A stretch of DNA of 64,000 nt, from NCBI RefSeq assembly GCF_002794255.1, contig NZ_PGGW01000071.1:1-64000 (forward strand). The letters are read 5' to 3'. Under the pieces are notes generated by a model. It did no database searches. It was not told where the DNA came from and saw only the letters and a program-made list of their open reading frames with translations. The DNA comes from Streptomyces carminius. Lineage in GTDB: Bacteria > Actinomycetota > Actinomycetes > Streptomycetales > Streptomycetaceae. The translations under genes and the position numbers were made by a program. This document shows positions 48,690 to 57,174 of this stretch, piece by piece; the stretch's first letter is position 1; each line of letters begins with the position of its first letter.

Positions 48690-50695
48690 TCGGTCAGCTC
48701 CAGTGCCGGCACGTCCCCGCGTTCGAAGCCGAAGACGCGGGCGTACAGGGCGAGTTCGGCCTCGACGGCCCGCGCGACGGTCTCCGCACGCCGGAAGCCG
48801 TGGCCCTCGCCCTCGAAGGCGAGGTAGGCGTGCGGCACCCCGCGCCCGGCGACCGCCGCCAGCAGGTGGTCGCACTGGGCGGGCGGGCAGACCGGGTCGT
48901 CCAGCCCCTGCAGGAGCAGGAACGGCACCGTGATCCGGTCGGCGCCGCGCAGGGGCGAGCGCTCCCGGTAGCGCTCGGGGTGCTCGGCCGGGGATCCCAG
49001 CAGCCCCTCCAGGTACCGCGACTCGAAGTCGTGGGTCCCGCCGCCCGCCCAGTCCTCCGGGTCCAGGACGGGGTAGGCGATGACCCCGCAGGCGTACAGG
49101 TCCTCGGCGGCGGGCGAGACGAGGGAGCAGGCGGCGGTCCAGCCGCCCGCGCTGCCCCCGCGCACGGCCAGCCGCGCGGGGTCGGCGGTGCCCTCGGCGG
49201 CCAGGGCGCGGGCGACGGCCGCGCAGTCCTCGACGTCGGTCACGCCCCAGCTCCCGCGCAGCCGTTCGCGGTAGGCGCGGCCGTAGCCGGCGGAGCCGCC
49301 GTAGTTCACCTCGACCACGCCGATGCCGCGCGAGGTGAAGTAGGCAGTCTCCAGGTCCGGTACGGCCGCCGCCCGCCCGGTGGGGCCGCCGTGGGCGCGG
49401 ACGACGTACGGCGGCAGCTCCCCCTCGGGCACGGTGTACCTGGGGTTGCGCGGCGAGTACAGCAGGGCGTGGACCTCGCGCCCGCCGGGGCCGCGGACGA
49501 CGCGTTCGACGGGCTCGGGCAGGTACGCCGGGTCCACCGGACCGGGGGGCGCGGCGCCGACGACCCGGGTGTGGCCGGTGGCCGTGTCCAGCTCCACCAC
49601 CTCGTACCCGCCGCGCGGTCCCGCGGCGACGCCGGTGACACGGGTGCCGGCGGCGGCCAGGGCGGGGGCCCACTCGGTCCAGGGGCCGGGGACGTCGGCG
49701 AGCCGGCCGGTGACCGGGTCCAGGACGCCCAGCCGCAGCGGACCGCGGCCGTGCAGGACGGCGACGGTGCCGTCGGCCAGCGGCGCGAACCACCGGTGGC
49801 CGAGCTTCCACAGCGGCCCGCCGAACTCCTCCTCGCGCGGGCACAGGGCGGTGGCCGGGTCATTGAGCCGATACAGGTTCCACCAGCCGCTCGCGTCGCC
49901 GCTGAACAGCAGCGTGCCGTCCGCCGCCCAGTCGGCCTGGGCCACCGACTCCGCCTCGCCCCCGGCCACGGCCCGCACCTCCGCCAGGGTGCCCTCCGCG
50001 GTGACCTCGGCGAGACGGACCACGGTGCCGTCCCAGGGCATCCGGGGGTGGTCCCAGGCCAGCCAGGCCGCGTGCCGTCCGTCCGGGGAGAGCCGGGGGC
50101 CGGTGACGAACCGGTCGGTGCCGTCGGTCAGTTCGCGCACCCGGGAGCGGTCGGCGGCGGCCGAGCCGTCCAGCGGGACGGCCGCGAGCACCCGGCGCAC
50201 GTCGGTGGGCGCGGGGCCGGTGGACTCCTCCAGCACGCACCACACCTCGCCGCGCGCCACGAGCACCACCGGGTCGGCCCAGCGCGGCCCCTCCCCGGCC
50301 GGCGGGAGCGGGGTGAGCGGGTACGGCCGGGCGCCGGGGACGTCCGGCTCCAGGGCGTACATGCGCTGGTCGGCGTGGTGGACGAAGACGACCAGCGGGC
50401 CGGCCGCCGGGCGCTCCGCCCCGGCCCAGGGCCGTCCGCCGTACTCGATCACCCGGCTGCGGACGTCCCACGGCGGGGGCAGCACGAACTCCGGCTCCGT
50501 TTTCCCGGCGGTCCCGGCGTCCCCGGCGCGCAGCCGCAGCAGCGCCCGGCGTCCGTCCTCGGCGGGGCGGGGCTCGGTCCACCACACCTCCTGCCCCACG
50601 GTGTCCACGTACTCCGGGCGGCCGTCGTGCGCGGCGACCAGACGGGCGCCGACCGGGGAGGGCCAGGTGCCGCAGGGAGCGGCGGCGGGGGTCAT
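48686..50695 (-). CDS. S9 family prolyl oligopeptidase-like peptidase
   Basis: The 669-residue enzyme has an N-terminal beta-propeller (residues about 30-400, with repeated WD-like turns such as LSPDGRHAAWLAWDHP) and a C-terminal alpha/beta-hydrolase domain. The nucleophile is in VRGGSAGGW, Asp in QGLDDPVCP and His in EGHGFRR. DPP- or acylaminoacyl-peptidase-like action on small peptides is expected. ATG 50695, with the next gene's GTG overlapping its stop. A repeat with four G runs lies 23 bases upstream. Confidence 0.92.
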   Translation of the reverse strand: MTPAAAPCGTWPSPVGARLVAAHDGRPEYVDTVGQEVWWTEPRPAEDGRRALLRLRAGDAGTAGKTEPEFVLPPPWDVRSRVIEYGGRPWAGAERPAAGPLVVFVHHADQRMYALEPDVPGARPYPLTPLPPAGEGPRWADPVVLVARGEVWCVLEESTGPAPTDVRRVLAAVPLDGSAAADRSRVRELTDGTDRFVTGPRLSPDGRHAAWLAWDHPRMPWDGTVVRLAEVTAEGTLAEVRAVAGGEAESVAQADWAADGTLLFSGDASGWWNLYRLNDPATALCPREEEFGGPLWKLGHRWFAPLADGTVAVLHGRGPLRLGVLDPVTGRLADVPGPWTEWAPALAAAGTRVTGVAAGPRGGYEVVELDTATGHTRVVGAAPPGPVDPAYLPEPVERVVRGPGGREVHALLYSPRNPRYTVPEGELPPYVVRAHGGPTGRAAAVPDLETAYFTSRGIGVVEVNYGGSAGYGRAYRERLRGSWGVTDVEDCAAVARALAAEGTADPARLAVRGGSAGGWTAACSLVSPAAEDLYACGVIAYPVLDPEDWAGGGTHDFESRYLEGLLGSPAEHPERYRERSPLRGADRITVPFLLLQGLDDPVCPPAQCDHLLAAVAGRGVPHAYLAFEGEGHGFRRAETVARAVEAELALYARVFGFERGDVPALELTE

Positions 50696-50717
50696 CGGAG
50701 ACGGCTCCTCGCGGTTC

Positions 50718-50743
50718 GGGGACTGGGGACTGGGGACTGGGGG
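50718..50743 (+). repeat. Quadruplex-type G repeat before S9 gene
   Basis: The plus strand carries four runs of four or more G, each separated by ACT (GGGGACT repeated three times then GGGGG). It lies 23-48 bases upstream of the S9 peptidase ATG and is on its template strand. Confidence 0.8.
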
Positions 50744-50779
50744 AGAAGGTCCGGACGGCGGCCTCGGCGGACGGCGTCC

Positions 50780-52183
50780 TCAGAGGCTGAACAGCGCGCG
50801 GTCCAGGACCCGTACGCCGAAGTGCAGCGCGTCCACCGGGACCCGCTCGTCGACACCGTGGAACATCGCCTGGTAGTTGAGGCCCTCGGGGAGCCGCAGC
50901 GGCGAGAAGCCGTAGCCCGCGATGCCCAGCCGGGCGAACTGCTTGGCGTCGGTGCCGCCGGTCATGCAGAACGGGACGACGTGGGCGCCGGGGTCGAAGT
51001 GCTCCAGGGACTCGCGCAGCACGGCGAAGGTGCGCGAGGCGACCGGCGCCTGGAGGGCCGGGCCGCGGTGGTAGAACTCCCAGTCCACGTCCGGGCCGGT
51101 CAGCTCCTCGACGGTGGCGGTGAACTCCTCCTCGGTGCCCGGCAGTATCCGGCCGTCCACATGCGCCACGGCGGTGCCGGGAATGACGTTGATCTTGTAA
51201 CCGGCCTTGAGGCCGGTGGGGTTGGTGCTGTTGCGGACGGTCGCCTCGACCAGCTTGGCGGACGGGCCGAGCTTGGCCAGCAGGGCGTCCACGTCGAAGC
51301 CGGGGTCCTCGAAGTCCGGGGCGTCCAGCCCGTTGAGCCGGGACAGCTCGGTGAGGGCGGCCCGCACCGTCTCCGACAGCCGCACCGGCCAGGTGTGCTC
51401 GCCGATGCGGTGCACGGCGGCGGCCAGCCGGCTGACCGCGTTGGCGCGGTTGACCTTGGAGCCGTGCCCGGCGCGGCCGGTGGCCGTCAGCTCCATCCAG
51501 GCGGTGCCGCGCTCGCCCGCCGCCACCGGGTACAGCCGCAGGCCGCCGCCGGCGTGGAAGGTGTAGGCACCGGACTCGCTTATGCCCTCGGTGCAGCCCT
51601 CGAACAGCTCGGGGTGCTCGCCGGCGAGGAAGTCGGAGCCGTACTGGCCGGTGTCCTCCTCGTCGGCGGTGAAGGCGAGCACGATGTCGCGGCGGGGACG
51701 CGCCCCGGTCCGCGCCCAGGCCCGGACGGCGGCCAGGACCATCGCGTCGGCGTTCTTCATGTCGACCGCGCCGCGTCCCCAGACCACGCCGTCGCGGACT
51801 TCGCCGGAGAAGGGGTGCACGGCCCAGTCGGCGGGCTCGGCGGGCACCACGTCCAGATGGCCGTGGACGAGCAGCGCGTCGGCGTCCGGGTCGGTGCCCT
51901 CGATACGGGCGACGACGTTGGTGCGGCCGCGGACCTTCTCCAGCAGCACCGGCTCGATCCCGGCCTCGGCCAGGCGCTCGGCGACGTACTCGGCGGCGCG
52001 GCGCTCCGTGCCGTCCCCGTTGCCGAGGTTGACGGAATCGATGCGGATCAGCTCGGAGGTGAAGGCGACCGCCTCCTCCAGGGCCCGTCCGTCGATCCGG
52101 TGCGCGTCGGCGGCGGCGCCGGCGAGACCGGTGGTATCGGTGGTGTCGGTGGTGGTGTCGGTGGTTCCGGTTCCCTCAGCCAT
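50780..52183 (-). CDS. M20/M28-type metallopeptidase (dipeptidase/desuccinylase-like)
   Basis: This 467-residue member of the M20 family has metal and catalytic residues His109 (VHGHLDVVPAE) with Asp111, Asp141 (GRGAVDMKN), the Glu175-Glu176 pair (ADEEDTG), and a C-terminal His in CMTGGTDAKQF with MFHGVDERVPV. A dimerisation domain lies between. The N-terminus is a Thr-Asp repeat (GTTDTTTDTTDTT) encoded by short repeats. The ATG overlaps the M55 stop by eight bases, so the two are coupled. Confidence 0.9.
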   Translation of the reverse strand: MAEGTGTTDTTTDTTDTTGLAGAAADAHRIDGRALEEAVAFTSELIRIDSVNLGNGDGTERRAAEYVAERLAEAGIEPVLLEKVRGRTNVVARIEGTDPDADALLVHGHLDVVPAEPADWAVHPFSGEVRDGVVWGRGAVDMKNADAMVLAAVRAWARTGARPRRDIVLAFTADEEDTGQYGSDFLAGEHPELFEGCTEGISESGAYTFHAGGGLRLYPVAAGERGTAWMELTATGRAGHGSKVNRANAVSRLAAAVHRIGEHTWPVRLSETVRAALTELSRLNGLDAPDFEDPGFDVDALLAKLGPSAKLVEATVRNSTNPTGLKAGYKINVIPGTAVAHVDGRILPGTEEEFTATVEELTGPDVDWEFYHRGPALQAPVASRTFAVLRESLEHFDPGAHVVPFCMTGGTDAKQFARLGIAGYGFSPLRLPEGLNYQAMFHGVDERVPVDALHFGVRVLDRALFSL

Positions 52184-53012
52184 ACTGCTCCTCCACTGCG
52201 GCCGAGACGACTGTGGTCACCGCCTTGAAGCAGCGGATGCCCTCGTACATCGTCGGCGATGTGTACGCCACCCGGCGCTCACCCGTCCGCTCCACGCCGG
52301 GCACGACGGTCGCCGCGCCGGCCAGGTGCTCCGCGTCGAACTCCACCTCCACGGTGCGGGGCCGCGGCGCGGCCGGTGCGTGCCGGACGGCCAGTGCCGC
52401 GGCCCTCTCGGCCGCGGCCCGGATGTCGGCGGCGGTGCGGGCGGGGGTGCGGCAGACGGCGGCGTAGCGCGACACATGGTCCTTGACGGCGACCGCGAGC
52501 GCGCCGGGGGCCCAGCCGCGGGCGTCGGCGCAGGTGCGGTCGTCGCCGGTGACGAGCACCACGGGGGTGCCGTACTCGGCGGCCACCGCGGCGTTCAGCC
52601 GTCCCTCGCCCGCCCGTTCGCCGTCCAGCCACACCCCGGTGATCGAGTTGGCGAGGTAGGTGTGGGCCAGGACGCCCTCCTCGCCCGCGCCGGTGTGGTA
52701 GCCGACGAGGGCGACGCCGTCCACGTCGCCGTGCTGGACGCCCTCGACCATGCTGAGCGCCTTGTGGCGGCCGGTGAGCAGCCGCGCCCGCTCGTCCAGC
52801 CGCTCCAGCAGCAGGTTGCGCATGGTCCAGTGCGCCTCGTTGACCAGCACCTCGTCCGCGCCCCCGGCGAGGAACCCGGTGACCGCCGCGTCGACGTCGG
52901 AGGTGAACAGCACCCGGCAGCGCTCCCACTGCGGGGTGCCCGGCAGGACGTCGGCGGGCCAGGTCACCCCTGTGGCGCCCTCCATGTCGGCACTGATCAG
53001 GATCTTCGTCAC
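52176..53012 (-). CDS. M55 family D-aminopeptidase (DppA-like)
   Basis: DppA enzymes hydrolyse D-Ala-D-Ala-type peptides. The 278-residue protein opens with KILISADMEGATGVT, giving the metal-binding Asp9 and Glu11. It also has VNEAHWTMRNLL, VALVGYHTGAGEEGVLAHTYL and GTPVVLVTGDDRTCADA. GTG 53012 is used because the family begins at this point. Together with the LD-carboxypeptidase and M20 peptidase downstream it suggests a route for turning over cell-wall peptides. Confidence 0.92.
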   Translation of the reverse strand: MTKILISADMEGATGVTWPADVLPGTPQWERCRVLFTSDVDAAVTGFLAGGADEVLVNEAHWTMRNLLLERLDERARLLTGRHKALSMVEGVQHGDVDGVALVGYHTGAGEEGVLAHTYLANSITGVWLDGERAGEGRLNAAVAAEYGTPVVLVTGDDRTCADARGWAPGALAVAVKDHVSRYAAVCRTPARTAADIRAAAERAAALAVRHAPAAPRPRTVEVEFDAEHLAGAATVVPGVERTGERRVAYTSPTMYEGIRCFKAVTTVVSAAVEEQYG

Positions 53013-53062
53013 GACAGGCCACGTTACGCGCCGCCCGGGCCAGGTCAAAGACCCGGCCGGGT

Positions 53063-53791
53063 TCAGCGAGGGCGCCCCACCACCAGCCAGTTCGCCGGCA
53101 GCTCCAGCCGTGAGCCGTCCGGTTCGAACTCCGTCGTGGACAGCGGCAGGGAGCCGCTGGCGCACACCCGGAGTCCGGCCGCGCCGAACAGCGCGGTCAG
53201 GTCCGCCAGGCTCTCTCCGGACGGGCCGGAGGGATGGGCCAGGTGCGGCAGGTCCGACAGCCCGGGCGAGTCCAGCGGCCCGGGGAGCTGACTGGCGTCG
53301 GCCGCCTCCGCGCCCCGGGACAGCGCGTCGCGGGCCGTCTGGGCGGCCTCCACGACGAAGGCGCGGCCGAGGTCGCCGACGAGGGCGGCGACGGACTCGG
53401 CGACCCGCGGGCGGTGGTGGGGCTCGCTGCGCTGGAGGACGCCGCGCAGGTAGACGTTGGCGTCCCCCAGCTCCTCGTGGAGGCGCCGTATCGCGCCGGG
53501 GTCGGTGATGTCGAGCTGTCGGAAGTCGGGGGCGGCACGGCCGCCGCTGCCCTCCCCCACGACCGTCCGGGCGTGCTCCAGGGCCCCGGCCGACCGGTCG
53601 ATCCCGACACAGGGGTGGAAGCGGCCGGCCAGGAAGACCGTCCGGGCGCCGTTGCCGCAGTCGACGTCGACCAACGGCAGTCCGGGGTCCAGGTGCTTTT
53701 CGAAGATCGGGAGGTGGACGGCGGCCGTGATCGCTGGATCGGTGCTCCAGATGCCTTCCCAGGCGTCGCCGTCTCGGAGCGTGGCGTTCAC
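53063..53791 (-). CDS. SAM-dependent methyltransferase-like protein, atypical motif I
   Basis: The 242-residue protein has LVDVDCGNGARTVFLAGRFHPCVGIDRSAGALEHA in the position of motif I, with GNG rather than GxGxG, and LDITDPGAIRRLHEELGDANVYLRGVLQRSEP, then AFVVEAAQTARDAL and a C-terminal LPANWLVVGRPR. The fold is Rossmann-like. SAM use is likely but not certain. GTG 53791 follows GGAGG. It is 50 bases from the M55 gene and may share its transcript. Confidence 0.7.
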   Translation of the reverse strand: MNATLRDGDAWEGIWSTDPAITAAVHLPIFEKHLDPGLPLVDVDCGNGARTVFLAGRFHPCVGIDRSAGALEHARTVVGEGSGGRAAPDFRQLDITDPGAIRRLHEELGDANVYLRGVLQRSEPHHRPRVAESVAALVGDLGRAFVVEAAQTARDALSRGAEAADASQLPGPLDSPGLSDLPHLAHPSGPSGESLADLTALFGAAGLRVCASGSLPLSTTEFEPDGSRLELPANWLVVGRPR

Positions 53792-53976
53792 GGGTCTGAC
53801 TACCTCCCCCTGTCGCGGGCCGCCGGCCGCGGACACGGCCACCGGGACAGCCCTTCTACCCCGTTCCGCGCGGTTCGTGCCTGTTGTCCGCCGCGGTACT
53901 CCCGGTGCTCCCGGCCCGGTCGTCCGTTCCGGCGCGTGCCGCGCCCGGCCGATACGGGATTGACACCCCACCACGG

Positions 53977-53988
53977 GAACAGGTGTTC
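53977..53988 (+). promoter_or_regulatory. LexA-type SOS box
   Basis: GAACAGGTGTTC matches the actinobacterial and Bacillus LexA pattern GAAC-N4-GTTC, with perfect dyad arms. It is followed at once by TATTCT (53989-53994), a -10-like hexamer. A TTGACA occurs at 53960-53965. It lies 31 bases before the radical SAM gene start. Confidence 0.65.
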
Positions 53989-54018
53989 TATTCTTGACGG
54001 GCAGCACGAGGAGGCCGC

Positions 54019-55068
54019 ATGCGCTGGGACAGCCTGAGCCACGACGGACCGGACCCGAGCGGCACCACGGCCGCCCTCTTCGGCCCGGGCGTGGTGAGCC
54101 GTACGTTCGACACCCCCGAGTTCCGGGGCATCACCTTCCACGAGGTACGGGCGAGGTCGATCGTCAACCGGGTGCCGGGCGCCTCCCGGCTGCCGTTCGA
54201 GTGGACGGTCAACCCCTACCGGGGCTGCTCGCACGCCTGCGTCTACTGCTTCGCCCGCCGCAGCCACGGCTATCTGGACCTGGACGCCGGGACGGACTTC
54301 GACACCCAGATCGTGGTGAAGGTCAACGCCGACCGGCTGCTCCGCCGCGAACTGGCCTCACCCCGCTGGGGCGGCCAGCACATCGCGATGGGCACCAACG
54401 TCGACTGCTACCAGCGCGCCGAGGGCCGCTACCGGCTGATGCCCGGCATCCTGTCGGCCCTGCGCGACTTCGCCAACCCGTTCTCCGTCCTCACCAAGGG
54501 CACGCTGATCCTGCGCGACCTGGAACTGCTCCGCTCGGCCTGCGCCGTGACGGACGTCGGGATATCGGTGTCGGTCGCCTTCCTCGACGAGGAGCTGTGG
54601 CGCACCGTCGAACCCGGCGCCCCCGCACCCGAACGGCGCCTGGACGTGGTCCGCGCCCTCACCGGACACGGCATCGGCTGCGGGGTGCTGATGGCCCCGG
54701 TCATCCCCTTCCTCTCCGACGGGCCGGCGCAACTGCGCGCGACCGTACGGGCGGTCGCCGCGGCCGGCGCCACCTCCGTCACCCCCCTCGCCCTGCACCT
54801 GCGGCCGGGCGCCCGCGAGTGGTTCACGGCCTGGCTCGCCCGGCACCATCCGGGCCTGGTGCGCCACTACGAGGCGCTGTACGCCGACGGCGCCTACGCC
54901 CCCAAGTGGTACCAGCGCCGCATCACCCGGCAGGTGCACGAACTGGCCGAGGAGTACGGCATCGGCCCCTCCCGGCCCGGCGCGCACCGGGGCGCGGCGG
55001 GCACCGGGGGCGCCCCGCGCTGCGCGCCCGAACCCGACCCGGGGCCCACCCAGTTGACGCTGCTCTGA
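54019..55068 (+). CDS. Rv2578c-family radical SAM protein
   Basis: The 349-residue protein has the radical SAM cluster motif CSHACVYC (Cys70, Cys74, Cys77), with TVNPYRGC before it, and ARRSHGYLDLDAGTDFDTQIVVKVNA and HIAMGTNVDCYQRAEGRYRLMPG after it. This matches the Rv2578c family, which is related to spore photoproduct lyase. The C-terminal tail (about residue 325 on) is disordered. The gene is preceded by a LexA-type box, consistent with DNA-damage induction. Enzymatic function has not been established. Confidence 0.88.
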   Translation: MRWDSLSHDGPDPSGTTAALFGPGVVSRTFDTPEFRGITFHEVRARSIVNRVPGASRLPFEWTVNPYRGCSHACVYCFARRSHGYLDLDAGTDFDTQIVVKVNADRLLRRELASPRWGGQHIAMGTNVDCYQRAEGRYRLMPGILSALRDFANPFSVLTKGTLILRDLELLRSACAVTDVGISVSVAFLDEELWRTVEPGAPAPERRLDVVRALTGHGIGCGVLMAPVIPFLSDGPAQLRATVRAVAAAGATSVTPLALHLRPGAREWFTAWLARHHPGLVRHYEALYADGAYAPKWYQRRITRQVHELAEEYGIGPSRPGAHRGAAGTGGAPRCAPEPDPGPTQLTLL

Positions 55069-55360
55069 CTCCGCCGGCGCCGCCGCCCGTACGGCTCCCC
55101 GGCCGCGCGCCGACGCCCCCTCGTACCCCGTTCGGACGCCTCCGCCGGGCCGGGAAGGGCGCCCGCAATTCTTCCCCTGCGTTAGAGTGGCCCTGCTCGC
55201 CGGCCCACGGCCGGCCTGCTTCCACGCCACCTCCGGGGCCACCGCTCCGTCGTCGTCCGGCGCCTCGGGGGTGGCCCCCTGAGAACGAGCACGGACCCAC
55301 AGGATTCCGGTCCCGCCGAGCCGTCGAGCCGCATCGGGACCGCCGGCAGAAAGGCACGTG

Positions 55361-55600
55361 ATGGCCGTCTTCAAGCTGCACCTCAAAGATGGCCGGGAGA
55401 GGCTGGTGGAGGCCGGGCGGGCCGGACGGACCGCCGACGGCCAGATCGTCATCGAGGACACCGACTCCCTGGGAGTCTGGGACTGCCTGGAGGAGTACCC
55501 GGCCGAGGCCGTGCGGGCCGTCTACCGGCGCGGCCCCGCCGAGAGCGGCATCTACACCTGGATCCCGCAGCCCGCCGAGGGCCGCTGGTGGAGCTACTGA
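55361..55600 (+). CDS. Small conserved hypothetical protein
   Basis: The 79-residue protein begins MAVFKLHLKDGRERLVEAGR and contains GQIVIEDTDSLGVWDCLEEYPAEAVRAVYRRGPAESGIYTW. The alternation suggests a small beta-rich fold. ATG 55361 is used instead of GTG 55358, as AAAGG lies six bases before it. I recognise no function. A 15-bp hairpin follows the stop. The leader 55069-55360 holds no gene I can support. Confidence 0.6.
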   Translation: MAVFKLHLKDGRERLVEAGRAGRTADGQIVIEDTDSLGVWDCLEEYPAEAVRAVYRRGPAESGIYTWIPQPAEGRWWSY

Positions 55601-55614
55601 CGGCGGGCCGCGTA

Positions 55615-55645
55615 CCGGTCACCGGCCCGGCGGGCCGGTGACCGG
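55615..55645 (+). terminator. Near-perfect hairpin after the small gene
   Basis: CCGGTCACCGGCCCG and its complement are separated by a single base, starting 14 bases after the stop at 55600. The gap 55601-55935 has no gene, only this hairpin and the next one. Confidence 0.75.
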
Positions 55646-55837
55646 CGGGCGTCCCGGCGCGTTCCCGCCGTCCAAAGCGCCGGCCGGATGCCGCGGACGT
55701 CACGGCTCGCGTGCCGCCGCCGGGTGTCCGCCCGCGAGTCACCGCCCGCCGGCCGCTCCCGCCTCCCGCCTCCCGCACCGGGGCGGGTTCTCACGTCAGG
55801 ACAGGTTCCGGCCGGTTTCCCGCCGGGCCGTACGGCA

Positions 55838-55881
55838 GGCCCCGGCCGCCCCGCCCGGAGAAGGGCGGGGCGGCCGGGGCC
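55838..55881 (-). terminator. Terminator of the GH16 gene
   Basis: A 19-bp perfect stem with a six-base loop (GGAGAA) lies about 55 bases downstream of the GH16 stop in minus orientation. It also faces the convergent small gene. Confidence 0.75.
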
Positions 55882-55935
55882 GCGCCTCCGGCACAGGTGG
55901 AGGGTGCGCGACGGCGGCGGGCGGTGGGCCGGGTG

Positions 55936-56916
55936 TCACCCGCCGCGGGTCCACACGGCGACGTAGTCCACCAGCATCGGGTGGCCCGGGACGGTGGCGG
56001 AGGTCGGGGTGGGGAACCCGGCGGCCCCGTCGGGGAAGGCGCCGCCCATGGCCACGTTCAGCAGGAGGAAGTACCCGGCGTGCCCGGTCATGTCCGCCCA
56101 GGTGGTGGCGGAGAACTGGTCCTGGGTGAGCCGGTGGAAGAGCTGGTCGTCCACGTACCAGCGCAGCTCGTTGGGCGTCGTGCTGCGGTCCCACTCGAAG
56201 CGGTAGGTGTGGAAGGCCTCCTGGCAGGTCGCGCCCGGGCAGGGGGTGCTGGCGCCCAGCCCCTCGGTCTCGTTGCAGTCGCCGCCGGGGTTGACGCCAC
56301 AGTGGAGCACGCCGTGGACGGCGTTGAGGCCGTTGACGTTCTCCATGAAGTCGAACTCGCCGATGGCGGGCCAGTTCCAGTAGTCACCCCGGTAGGGGGA
56401 GCCCAGCGCCCAGAAGGCGGGCCAGTACCCGAGGGCGGCCTCACCGGTGACGTCCGGCAGCTTCAGCCGGCTCTCGATGCGCAGCACTCCCCCGGCCGGT
56501 GCCTTGAAGTCGGCGCGGCGGGTCTCGACGCGGCCGGAGGTCCAGTTGCCCGCGCCGTCCCGGAGCGGTGTGATGCGCAGGTTGCCGGTGCCGTCGAGGG
56601 AGATGTTGTCGGGCGAGGCGGTGTAGCGCTGCACCTCGCCGGTGCCCCAGTTGTCGGGCCCGCCGGGGTAGCCGTGCCCCGTGTCGATCTGCCAGTTCGC
56701 GTCGGACGGCAGCGAGCGGGCGGGGCCGTCGAAGTCGTCGCTCCACACCGGGTCCCAGCCCGCCGGGGACGGCACGTCGGCGCGCGCGGCGGACGGCGCC
56801 AGCAGCCCGGAGGCGAGCAGGGCGAGAACGGTGGTGGCCAGGACCGCGAGTGCGGCCCCCGGCCTGCGGCCGGGGCTGCGCCGGGATATCGACGGGGTGA
56901 TGCCGTACGTGCTCAA
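55936..56916 (-). CDS. Secreted GH16 beta-glucanase
   Basis: The 326-residue enzyme has a signal peptide ending near residue 46 (LLAPSAARA) and a GH16 catalytic domain. The catalytic motif GEFDFMENVN gives Glu187 as nucleophile, Asp189 and Glu192 as acid/base. WNWPAIGEFDF and YRFEWDRSTTPNELRWYVDDQLF are typical of laminarinases (endo-beta-1,3-glucanases). It probably degrades fungal or algal beta-1,3-glucan. A LacI-type operator lies about 90 bases upstream. The protein has no carbohydrate-binding domain. Confidence 0.92.
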   Translation of the reverse strand: MSTYGITPSISRRSPGRRPGAALAVLATTVLALLASGLLAPSAARADVPSPAGWDPVWSDDFDGPARSLPSDANWQIDTGHGYPGGPDNWGTGEVQRYTASPDNISLDGTGNLRITPLRDGAGNWTSGRVETRRADFKAPAGGVLRIESRLKLPDVTGEAALGYWPAFWALGSPYRGDYWNWPAIGEFDFMENVNGLNAVHGVLHCGVNPGGDCNETEGLGASTPCPGATCQEAFHTYRFEWDRSTTPNELRWYVDDQLFHRLTQDQFSATTWADMTGHAGYFLLLNVAMGGAFPDGAAGFPTPTSATVPGHPMLVDYVAVWTRGG

Positions 56917-57004
56917 GCCGGAGCACCTCCTGCTGGTGGGGGGTGACAGCGCCGAGCAGCCCGCACCGCCGGCCGGACGGGTACGGGAGGCGCTGTCCGG
57001 GAAG

Positions 57005-57024
57005 TTTTGAGAGCGCTCTCAAAA
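57005..57024. promoter_or_regulatory. LacI-family operator palindrome
   Basis: TTTTGAGAGCGCTCTCAAAA is a perfect 20-bp palindrome centred on AGCGCT, resembling operators of LacI-type sugar regulators in Streptomyces (GAGAGCGCTCTC core). It is 89 bases from the GH16 start and 151 from the divergent flavin-type gene. No LacI gene is in the window. Confidence 0.75.
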
Positions 57025-57174
57025 TTAGTAGGGGCACCCCGGGCAGGACGTCAACGCCCCACGCACGCCTTTTCCGGAATCTCCCGCCCGCATCCGGGTG
57101 AATGCCCGCACTTCCCGGCGAACGCCGCACCAAACCCGACAATAGATGTCCGGTATCCCGGCGAACATGGCCGC

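Noticed and set aside
48290..52228. Open frame of about 1,300 codons on the plus strand
   Set aside because: It is antisense to the S66, S9 and M20 peptidase genes, all of which have clear catalytic motifs.
53960..53994. TTGACA and TATTCT as a standard -35/-10 pair
   Set aside because: The spacing is 23 bases, too long for a conventional promoter. The LexA-type dyad was kept as the supported feature.
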